Below, one piece after another: positions 43,995-51,197 of a stretch of DNA of 64,000 nt. The notes beneath the pieces were generated by a model. The model had not been told where the DNA came from. It did no database searches and worked only from the letters and a program-made list of their open reading frames with translations. The stretch covers positions 114,699-178,698 of the forward strand of contig CAWESO010000006.1 of assembly GCA_963811775.1 (NCBI GenBank), written 5' to 3'. The position numbers were made by a program, and so were the translations under genes. Position 1 is the stretch's first letter. Every line of letters starts with the position of its first letter. This DNA comes from Chersky-840 sp963811775 (lineage in GTDB: Bacteria; Actinomycetota; Acidimicrobiia; Acidimicrobiales; UBA8190).

Positions 43995-45968
43995 ATGGCG
44001 ATGGGGGTGCGGCGGGCTCGGGACGACTCGGAAAAGGGCAAGGGTCTGCACCGCCCCGCCCTCCGAGGCGACCGCCTGGCATCCCGAGCATCCCACGTCA
44101 GAGCACGTGTCGTGTTCATGCTGCTCGACGTCATCGCCGTGGCGGCGGCCTACGGCGCCTCCGAGGTGGCGTACTTCCGCGACGCCGCCCCCGCCATCTA
44201 CTGGCAGCACTTCAGCATGTTCCTGGTCCTCGCCCTGGCCGTCCACCTCGTGGCCAACTGGGTGTTCGGCCTGTACGGGCGCATCTGGCGCTATGCCGGG
44301 ATCGAAGAGGCCCGCCAGGTCCTGTTGTCGGCCCTGGCCGCCCTGGCGGTCCTGGTGTTGCTGCGGCCGCTGTGGCACCTGCCTTCGGTCGGGCTCGAGC
44401 GTGTCCCGCTGCGGGTGGTCTTCGTGGGAGCTGCGTTCGTCACGATGGCCATGGGGGCCCTGCGCTTCAGCTCGAGGCTGTTCGCCTGGCAGCGGGGGAC
44501 CAACCGGGTGGGGCTGCGGGTGGCGATCATCGGCAGCCGCGACGCCGGGGCCGAGGCCATCAGGGAGATGCTGCGCACCCCGGTGGCCGGGTTCGTCCCG
44601 GTGGCGGTGTTCGACGACGACGCCCACACCCACGGGCTGTCGCTGATCGGCGTTCCGGTGGTGGGGGGCATCGACGACATCCCCACCGCGGCGGCCCGCT
44701 ACACGATCCAGCAAGTCCTGCTGGCCATCTCCAACCCCCCACCGGAGCTGGTCGAGCGGGCCCTGCGAGCGTCGGACGCGGCCGGGGTGTCGATGAAGAT
44801 CCTGCCCTCGGCGCGCGACATGGCGGCGGGCAAGGAGCACACCGCGCCGATCCGCCTCGCCCGCGAGCCACGCATCGAGGACCTGTTGGGCCGCACTGCG
44901 GTCAGCACGGACCTCAACACGGTGCGACGCTCCATCACGGGCCAGCGCGTCCTCATCACCGGCGCCGGCGGGTCGATCGGTTCGGAGATCGCCCGGCAGG
45001 TCGCCGAATTCAACCCGGCGCAGCTGCTGCTCCTCGATCACGACGAAACCCATCTGCACGACATCGCGGTCGTCCTTCCCGGTCCCAGCGAGCAGTTGCT
45101 GGTGGACGTGGCCGACCGCGCCGCGGTGTTCGAGGCGTTCCTGAGGCATCGACCCAACGTCGTGTTCCACGCCGCCGCGCACAAGCACGTGCCCGTCCTC
45201 GAGTCGCACCCCGTGGCCGCGGTCAGCGTGAACGTGTACGGGACCGAGAACGTGGTCGAGGCGGCCGCCGCGGCCGGGACCGAGCGCTTCGTCTTGATCT
45301 CGAGCGACAAAGCGGTCCGTCCCATCAGTGTGATGGGCGCGTCGAAGCGGGTCGCCGAGGAAGTGGTCCTCGCCCACGCTCCGGCCGACGCGGCCTACTC
45401 GGTCGTGCGCTTCGGGAACGTCCTCGGCAGCCGGGGCAGCGTGATCCCGACCTTCGCCCGGCAGATCGCGGCCGGTGGCCCGATCACGGTGACCGACCCC
45501 CGCATGACCCGCTTCTTCATGAGCGTGGAGGAAGCGGTCCAGCTCGTCCTGCAGGCGTCGGTCCTGTCGCGCGGCGGCGAGATCTTCATGCTGGAGATGG
45601 GCGAGCCGGTGCGGATCCTCGATCTGGCGCAGCGCATGATCCGTTTGTCGGGCCAGGCCGAGGGGACCGAGATCCCGGTGCGGATGATCGGGTGCCGTCC
45701 CGGCGAGAAGCTCCACGAAGAGCTGAACAGCCCCGACGAGGAGGTCTTTCCCACCTCGCACCCCTTCATCCGACGCCTGGTGCCGGCGAACAGGTCCGAG
45801 GACGAGACCGCAGCCGGTCTCCAGGCCCTGCGCGAGGCGATGTTCCAACGCGACGCCCCTCTCGTGCGGGAGCTGCTGTTCTCTCTCACCGTGTCGGGGA
45901 AGGTCGCCTCGTCGGTCACCGCCACCCACGACGTGGTGGACGCCGATCCCGATCCCGTCTCGGCGTGA
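43995..45968 (+). CDS. Membrane-bound nucleotide-sugar 4,6-dehydratase (CapD/FlaA1/PglF type)
   Basis: 657 residues. Four N-terminal transmembrane helices (about 38-160) and a first Rossmann-like domain (VAIIGSRDAGAEAI) precede the catalytic SDR domain. GAGGSIGS at 323-330 is the NAD loop, SSDKA at 436-440 and MGASKR at 447-452 are the active-site segments, with Met in place of the usual Tyr as in PglF/FlaA1. The enzyme makes UDP-4-keto-6-deoxy-GlcNAc, a substrate for the DegT aminotransferase at 4569. GGGGGG at 43981-43986 is the ribosome site. Confidence 0.92.
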   Translation: MAMGVRRARDDSEKGKGLHRPALRGDRLASRASHVRARVVFMLLDVIAVAAAYGASEVAYFRDAAPAIYWQHFSMFLVLALAVHLVANWVFGLYGRIWRYAGIEEARQVLLSALAALAVLVLLRPLWHLPSVGLERVPLRVVFVGAAFVTMAMGALRFSSRLFAWQRGTNRVGLRVAIIGSRDAGAEAIREMLRTPVAGFVPVAVFDDDAHTHGLSLIGVPVVGGIDDIPTAAARYTIQQVLLAISNPPPELVERALRASDAAGVSMKILPSARDMAAGKEHTAPIRLAREPRIEDLLGRTAVSTDLNTVRRSITGQRVLITGAGGSIGSEIARQVAEFNPAQLLLLDHDETHLHDIAVVLPGPSEQLLVDVADRAAVFEAFLRHRPNVVFHAAAHKHVPVLESHPVAAVSVNVYGTENVVEAAAAAGTERFVLISSDKAVRPISVMGASKRVAEEVVLAHAPADAAYSVVRFGNVLGSRGSVIPTFARQIAAGGPITVTDPRMTRFFMSVEEAVQLVLQASVLSRGGEIFMLEMGEPVRILDLAQRMIRLSGQAEGTEIPVRMIGCRPGEKLHEELNSPDEEVFPTSHPFIRRLVPANRSEDETAAGLQALREAMFQRDAPLVRELLFSLTVSGKVASSVTATHDVVDADPDPVSA

Positions 45969-45998
45969 GGCCCCGGTGCCGGCCCTGCGCCGGTCGGG

Positions 45999-47288
45999 GT
46001 GCATGAGACGGGCCCGACCGTGACGGGCGCCGGCGTGGCCCGGCGGGTGGTGGTCGTGGGCCAGGGATACGTCGGACTGGCGCTGGCGGTGCGCGCCGTC
46101 GACGTGGGTTTCGACGTGGTCGGCCTCGACCAGGACGAGGCGCGGGTGAAGCGCCTCGCCGCGGGCGACTCCTATGTCGAGGACGTGAGTGACGCCGCGC
46201 TGCGCGCCGCCCTGGCGACGGGGCGATACGAGCCCACCGACGACCCCGAGCGCTGTGCGGGGTTCGACGTGGCCGTCATCGACGTCCCGACCCCGCTGGC
46301 GGACGGGAACCCCAACCTGTCGCATGTCGAGGAGGCCGCCCGCATGCTGGCGCGCCATCTCCGCCCCGGTGCGACGGTCATCTTGGAGTCGACGACGTAT
46401 CCGGGGACGACCGAGGAGCTCGTCGCTCCCATCCTGGAGGAGGGCTCGGGCCTGATCGCCGGCCAGGACTTCCATCTCGGGTACAGCCCCGAGCGCATCG
46501 ACCCCGGGAACCCGACGTGGAACCTGGTCACCATCCCCAAAGTGGTCTCGGGCATCGACCCGGCGTCGTTGCGCGCCGTACAGGGGTTCTTCGACGCGAT
46601 CGTGAACGAGACCGTGCCCGTCGCCGACACGAGGGTGGCCGAGCTCACCAAGCTGCTCGAGAACACCTTCCGGCATGTCAACATCGCGCTCGTGAACGAG
46701 ATCGCCATGTTCGCGGGGGACCTCGGGGTGGACGTGTGGGAGTCGATCGACGCGGCGTCGACCAAACCGTTCGGGTTCATGCGCTTCACCCCCGGGCCCG
46801 GGGTGGGCGGGCACTGCCTTCCCATCGACCCCAGCTACCTGTCGTGGGCCGTGCGCCGACGCCTGGGCCGCTCCTTCCGGTTCGTCGAGCTGGCCAACGA
46901 CGTCAACGCCAACATGCCGGACTACGTCGTGCGCCGCCTGGTCCACGCCCTCAACCGCATGGGGAAGCCCGTGCGCGGATCCCAGGTCCTCCTGCTCGGG
47001 CTGGCCTTCAAGCCCAACACCGCTGACGCCCGGACCTCCCCGGGGCTCGTCATCGCCGAGCACCTGGCCGAGCTCGGGGCCGACGTGCGGGTCGCCGACC
47101 CCCATCTGCGGGCCGAGAACGTGCCGTTCGTGCTCGTCGACCTGAGCGCCGACGCGCTGGCCGACGCCGATGCCGTGGTCATCGTCGCCGATCACGACGC
47201 GTTCGACTACGACCTGGTCGGCGCCCGGGCCCGGTTCGTGCTCGACACCCGCAACCGCCTCTCCGGGCCCAACGTCGAGTCCCTCTGA
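45999..47288 (+). CDS. Nucleotide-sugar dehydrogenase (UDP-ManNAc/UDP-Glc dehydrogenase family)
   Basis: 429 residues. RVVVVGQGYVGLALAV is the NAD loop, TKLLENTFRHVNIALVNE holds the catalytic Lys 218 and Asn region, and PGPGVGGHCLPIDP places the catalytic Cys at 273. These enzymes oxidise a nucleotide sugar C6 to a uronic acid in two steps. The GGHCIPxDP style is closer to WecC/WbpA than to Ugd. GTG 45999 is given; GTG 46020 is in frame and overlaps a six-codon ORF (GTGA). The first 12 residues precede the conserved strand, so the later start is also possible. Confidence 0.88.
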   Translation: MHETGPTVTGAGVARRVVVVGQGYVGLALAVRAVDVGFDVVGLDQDEARVKRLAAGDSYVEDVSDAALRAALATGRYEPTDDPERCAGFDVAVIDVPTPLADGNPNLSHVEEAARMLARHLRPGATVILESTTYPGTTEELVAPILEEGSGLIAGQDFHLGYSPERIDPGNPTWNLVTIPKVVSGIDPASLRAVQGFFDAIVNETVPVADTRVAELTKLLENTFRHVNIALVNEIAMFAGDLGVDVWESIDAASTKPFGFMRFTPGPGVGGHCLPIDPSYLSWAVRRRLGRSFRFVELANDVNANMPDYVVRRLVHALNRMGKPVRGSQVLLLGLAFKPNTADARTSPGLVIAEHLAELGADVRVADPHLRAENVPFVLVDLSADALADADAVVIVADHDAFDYDLVGARARFVLDTRNRLSGPNVESL

Positions 47289-47291
47289 CCG

Positions 47292-48305
47292 ATGTCACGC
47301 GCCGGGGCCGGCCCCGGGCCGGATCGTGCTGGGCTGCAGGCGCCCCGGCGGGTGCTCGTGACCGGGGGTGCGGGCTTCATCGGCGCCAACCTGTGCCGGG
47401 CCCTGTCGGCCGATCCGCACGTCGCCGAGGTCGTGGTGGTGGACGACCTGTCGACGGGGAGTGCCGAGAACCTCGTCGACATGCCCGGCGTGGCGCTGAT
47501 CGAAGCGTCGATCCTCGACGCCGCGGTCCTCGACCGGGCCATGGAAGGCGTCGACGCCGTGGTGCACCTGGCCGCTCGGGCCTCGGTGCCGCGTTCGCTC
47601 GAGGATCCCGTCGCCACGCACGAGGCCAACGCCACCGGGACGCTGCGGGTGCTCGAGGCGGCACGGCGGGCCGGCGGAGCCCAGGTGGTCGTGGCCTCGT
47701 CGTCGTCGGTGTACGGCGCCAACCGGGTCCTGCCGGCGAGCGAGGACCTCACGCCGATGCCGCTGAGCCCCTACGCGGCGAGCAAGCTGGCGGCCGAGTC
47801 CTACGCCTTGTCCTACGCGCGATCGTTCGACCTGCCCGTGCTCGTGTTCCGCTTCTTCAACGTCTTCGGCCCCCTGCAACGGGCGGGCCACGCCTACGCC
47901 GCCGTCGTCCCCGCCTTCGTCTCGGCCGCGCTGGCCGGTGAGCCGCTCCCCGTGCACGGCGACGGCACCCAGACCCGGGACTTCACGTTCGTGGGAAGCG
48001 TCGTGCGGGTCCTGGCCGAGGCGGTCGAGCGGTCGGTGACCGCACCGGGTCCGGTGAACCTGGCCTTCGGCGGACGCGCCTCGCTGCTCGAGCTCGCCGA
48101 CCACCTGGCCGCGGTCCTCGACCGGCCCCTGACGCTGTCGCACGGGCCGACCCGGGCCGGAGACGTGCGCGACTCCCAGGCCGACCAGCAGCGCCTGCGC
48201 GCCCTGTTCCCCGACGTGGCGCCGGTCGGCCTGGCCGAGGGGCTGCGCGCCACGGTGGAGTGGTTCGCGGGCGCGACGTCCCCGTCGACTCCCCAGACGA
48301 GCTAG
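47292..48305 (+). CDS. Nucleotide-sugar epimerase (extended SDR, WbpP/GalE-like)
   Basis: 337 residues. RVLVTGGAGFIGANLCRAL is the NAD loop, VVHLAARASVPRSLEDP is typical of UDP-GlcNAc(A) C4 epimerases, SSSSVYG carries the catalytic Ser, and SPYAASKLAAE the Tyr/Lys pair. Four bases separate it from the dehydrogenase, so the two probably act in turn to make a galacto-configured uronic acid. Confidence 0.88.
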   Translation: MSRAGAGPGPDRAGLQAPRRVLVTGGAGFIGANLCRALSADPHVAEVVVVDDLSTGSAENLVDMPGVALIEASILDAAVLDRAMEGVDAVVHLAARASVPRSLEDPVATHEANATGTLRVLEAARRAGGAQVVVASSSSVYGANRVLPASEDLTPMPLSPYAASKLAAESYALSYARSFDLPVLVFRFFNVFGPLQRAGHAYAAVVPAFVSAALAGEPLPVHGDGTQTRDFTFVGSVVRVLAEAVERSVTAPGPVNLAFGGRASLLELADHLAAVLDRPLTLSHGPTRAGDVRDSQADQQRLRALFPDVAPVGLAEGLRATVEWFAGATSPSTPQTS

Positions 48306-48347
48306 CCCGACACCCGTCGGGGTCCGCCCCCGACGCACCTCGCGGCG

Positions 48348-48353
48348 TACCAT
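48348..48353 (+). promoter_or_regulatory. Candidate -10 box TACCAT
   Basis: TACCAT is five bases before ATG 48359, the start of the short leader ORF in front of the third YfhO-like gene. Confidence 0.38.
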
Positions 48354-48358
48354 CTGCC

Positions 48359-48403
48359 ATGGCGCGGCACGGGGGCACGAGCGCGCACCGCGTCGCCTCG
48401 TGA
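48359..48403 (+). CDS. Putative 14-codon leader ORF coupled to the YfhO-like gene
   Basis: ATG 48359 opens MARHGGTSAHRVAS and its TGA (48401-48403) overlaps the GTG 48400 of the next gene (GTGA). It begins close behind a TACCAT box, as in the leaderless arrangement at 9893. Positional evidence only. Confidence 0.38.
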   Translation: MARHGGTSAHRVAS

Positions 48404-50706
48404 CCGCTCGACGCCCCCGCCTCGGCCCGCTGCTTTCGGACGCGCTCGGCATGGCCTGGGTGATCGTGGCGGGGATCGCCGTGCTCGTGCCCGCCCTCGT
48501 CCACGGCACGTCGCTCGGGCCCTACGACCAGCTCGCCAAGTACGGCCTGTCGAGCCGACCCGGCACCGTCGTGCACTACACCGGGCCCGGCGACCAGATC
48601 GAGATGCTGATCCCGTGGACCACCCTGGCCTGGACCCAGGTCCACCACGGCCATCTGCCGCTGTGGAACCCCTACAGCGGGCTCGGCATGCCCCTCGTGT
48701 TCAACTGGCAGTCGGCCTCCTTCAGCGTGCCGGCGCTGCTCGGGTACCTCGTCCCCGTGCACCTCGCCTTCACCGTGGCCCAGGTGGCCACCCTCGTCAT
48801 CGGGGGCAGCGGCGTGTACGTGCTCGGCCGGGTGCTGCGGCTGGGCGTGCTCGGGGCCACGACCGCGGCCGTGGTCTACGAGCTGAGCGGTCCCTTCATG
48901 GGGTGGTTGGGATGGCCCAACACGGCGGCGATGTCGTGGGCCGGCTGGCTCTTCGCCACCGCCATCCTCATCGTCCGGGGGACGCACCGGTCGCGGGACA
49001 TCACGCTGTTCGCCGTCTTCGTGGCCTGTGCGGTCTACGCCGGGCAGCCCGAGACCGTGGTCCTCTTCGCCATGGCGCTGGCCGTGTTCACGATCGTCTT
49101 CATGGCGTGCCGACGGCACTGGGCCCCGGCCCCCACACCGGTCCTGCGCCCTCTCGTCGACCTCGTGGTGGCCGGGGCCGCGGGAGCCGCCCTGTCCGCC
49201 CCGCTGGCGCTGCCCGGCCTGCAGCTGGCGTCGACGTCGGTGGTGCGCGTCGTGAGCTCCTACGGGGCTCTGCCCGGCCGCGACCTGCGCAACCTGCTCT
49301 TCCAGGGGTTCGACGGCCTGCCCGTGGCGGGGAACCGGTGGTTCGGCAACTCCATCTACCCCGAGACCGCCGTGTACGTCGGCGTCATCGCCCTGTGCCT
49401 GGCCGCCCTGGGCGTGCGCACGCGCTGGCGCCGGCCGGCGGTGCCGGCCCTGGTGGTCACGGCGCTGGCCATGGCCGCGGTCTCGTACCTCTCCCCCGTC
49501 GTCTCGGCCATCAACCAGGTGACAGGCCTGCGCAGCGTGGCGTGGCACCGGGCCGTCCAGCCCATGGTGCTGGCCCTGGCCGTCCTGGCCGGCGTGGGCA
49601 TGGACGTGCTCGTGACGGCGCACCATCGGCGCCTCGTCCGCCGATGGACGGCGGGCGCCTTCGCCGTCGCCGGTGCCGTGGTGGCGCTCCTGTGGTTCGT
49701 GGGGCGGGGACGGCTCCCGTCGTTCGAAGCCGGGATCCGGGCGCGCAGCTTCATCTGGCCCGTCATCGAGATCGGCGTCGGCCTGCTCGCCGTGGGAGCC
49801 CTGGTCGCGACAAGCCGGCGCGGCTCACCTCGGCACCCGGCGCGTACGGGTTCCGTCGGACCGTGGGCGGGGCTCGCCCTGCTGCTGTGCGAGACGGCGT
49901 TCCTCGTCGCCGCCGGGGCGCCGCTCGTGTCGTCGAGCCCGACGTTCCTCGCCCCCACGCCGGCCGAGACGGCTCTGCGCCAGGCCGTGGGCTCGTCGCT
50001 GGTCGCCTTCGGCGCGCGCGACTGTCACACGCCGCCCACGCTTGGCATGCACCAGGACATCAACGTCGTGTACGGGGTGCGCGAGCTCGCCGACTGGGAC
50101 CCCATGACCCCCGAGGCCCTGTTCCGGTCGCTGAAGGCCAGCACCGGACAACCGGCCGGGGCGGTCGACGCCCCCCTGATCCTGTGCCCGGCCATCGACA
50201 GCGCCGCCGTGGCCCGGCGCTACGGCGTGGGATTCATCCTCGAGCACGCCAGCGCGGCGCGGCCGCCGGGAACGGTCTTCGTCTCGACCCTCGGCGGCGA
50301 GAAGCTCTACCGGGTCCCTCAGGGCGCCTCGGCCACGCTGACACCGCTCGACGCCGACGGGGCCGCTCCCCCGGTCGACGCGCCGGGCCGAGCCGTCGCG
50401 GTGAGCCATCCCGACGCAGCCACCTGGACGCTCACGACACGGGCGCGGGGACCGGCCGAGCTACGCCTGCACCTCACGGACGTGCCGGGGTGGCACGCCA
50501 CCATCGACGGCCACACATTGCCGCTGGAGCCCTTCTCCGGCGTCATGATCCAGGCGCGCGTGCCCGGTGGCCGACACGACGTGGAGTTGCGCTACTGGCC
50601 CTCGACCTTCACCGCCGGCATGGTGCTCGCCGTGGTCGGTCTCGCCGGTCTCGGCGCCGGTCTCGTGGTCGAATCCCGCCTGCGCCGGAGGCTCCGCCCG
50701 GCGTAA
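48400..50706 (+). CDS. YfhO-like polytopic membrane protein, paralogue 3
   Basis: 768 residues. It shares with the proteins at 5709 and 21506 the blocks GTSLGPYDQLAKYGL, GDQIEMLIPWTTLAW, LPLWNPYSGLGMPLVFNWQS and the C-terminal GWHATIDG ... VPGGRH ... YWP plus a last helix. It is the most diverged of the three. A GT-C role using a polyprenyl-linked sugar is inferred from YfhO. The GTG start is chosen from the GTGA overlap with the leader ORF. Confidence 0.8.
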   Translation: MTARRPRLGPLLSDALGMAWVIVAGIAVLVPALVHGTSLGPYDQLAKYGLSSRPGTVVHYTGPGDQIEMLIPWTTLAWTQVHHGHLPLWNPYSGLGMPLVFNWQSASFSVPALLGYLVPVHLAFTVAQVATLVIGGSGVYVLGRVLRLGVLGATTAAVVYELSGPFMGWLGWPNTAAMSWAGWLFATAILIVRGTHRSRDITLFAVFVACAVYAGQPETVVLFAMALAVFTIVFMACRRHWAPAPTPVLRPLVDLVVAGAAGAALSAPLALPGLQLASTSVVRVVSSYGALPGRDLRNLLFQGFDGLPVAGNRWFGNSIYPETAVYVGVIALCLAALGVRTRWRRPAVPALVVTALAMAAVSYLSPVVSAINQVTGLRSVAWHRAVQPMVLALAVLAGVGMDVLVTAHHRRLVRRWTAGAFAVAGAVVALLWFVGRGRLPSFEAGIRARSFIWPVIEIGVGLLAVGALVATSRRGSPRHPARTGSVGPWAGLALLLCETAFLVAAGAPLVSSSPTFLAPTPAETALRQAVGSSLVAFGARDCHTPPTLGMHQDINVVYGVRELADWDPMTPEALFRSLKASTGQPAGAVDAPLILCPAIDSAAVARRYGVGFILEHASAARPPGTVFVSTLGGEKLYRVPQGASATLTPLDADGAAPPVDAPGRAVAVSHPDAATWTLTTRARGPAELRLHLTDVPGWHATIDGHTLPLEPFSGVMIQARVPGGRHDVELRYWPSTFTAGMVLAVVGLAGLGAGLVVESRLRRRLRPA

Positions 50707-50720
50707 CGAAAGGTGCGGGC

Positions 50721-50975
50721 TTATCGCCCGAGCAGCCACGCCACGCTCCGCGACGCCAGGGAACGCCAGTCCCGAGCCGGTTGGCGCCACTGGCTACCCC
50801 TGTCGACTGGGGCGGGTCGGCGACCGGGGTCCTCGCCGCCGTCGCCGCGGTCCAAGGTGGCGAAGACGACCATGCCCGTGGGTCGAAGCGTCATCCCCGG
50901 TCGATGCGGCCCGGCACCGCGGGTGCTTCTCGAATACCCGCCACCGTCGGTGCCCCAGGCAACTACTCGTTCCAT
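50721..50975 (-). pseudogene. Short ORF, possible remnant of a surface-protein gene end
   Basis: This 84-residue frame ends SLASRSVAWLLGR. The last residues match the end of the LAFTG protein at 51198 (RTAQWLLGR) and resemble the end of the one at 23869 (VAKWLLGL). The rest shows no recognised motif. It may be the leftover 3' end of a duplicated anchored-protein gene, or chance. It occupies most of the first half of the 490-base gap 50707-51197; two stem-loops fill the other half. Confidence 0.25.
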
Positions 50976-51112
50976 GTGTCGACCCTTCGTCTCGATGGCG
51001 GCCGCAGCACGCCGTTCGCGCCGTCATCGCCTCCGGAGGTATCGGTGCCGGGACGGAGGACCCCGAGACAACGCACCCACAACTGGACCGGGGTGGTGAG
51101 GACCCGGACAGC

Positions 51113-51143
51113 GATTCAGGGGCCGACGTGCGGCCCCTGAATC
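51113..51143 (-). terminator. Stem-loop, likely terminator of the 51198 gene
   Basis: Perfect 12-base inverted repeat GATTCAGGGGCC (51113-51124) and GGCCCCTGAATC (51132-51143) with a seven-base loop, 55 bases beyond the minus-strand stop at 51198. No T-run follows. Confidence 0.6.
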
Positions 51144-51155
51144 ATTCCGAGATCA

Positions 51156-51186
51156 CACTCACGCCGTCAGAGCGACGGCTTGAGTG
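51156..51186 (-). terminator. Second stem-loop directly after the 51198 gene
   Basis: CACTCA-C-GCCGTC (51156-51168) pairs with GACGGC-T-TGAGTG (51174-51186): twelve pairs with one internal mismatch and a five-base loop. It starts about 12 bases after the stop on the minus strand, in tandem with the stem-loop at 51113. Confidence 0.55.
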
Positions 51187-51197
51187 ATGTGGGTTCG

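Noticed and set aside
42236..46006. 1256-codon plus-strand frame crossing the Wzz-like and CapD genes
   Set aside because: It is antisense or out of frame to two clearly conserved genes; its Val/Arg/Gly-rich product has no motif, as expected for shadow frames in GC-rich DNA.
45999..46023. Six-codon ORF (ATG 46003) overlapping GTG 46020 as another leader
   Set aside because: It lies 34 bases behind capD in an evident operon, has no -10 box in front and is too short to separate from chance.
43845..47195. 1116-codon minus-strand frame under capD and the dehydrogenase
   Set aside because: The His/Asp/Gly-rich translation mirrors codon bias of the real genes on the other strand.
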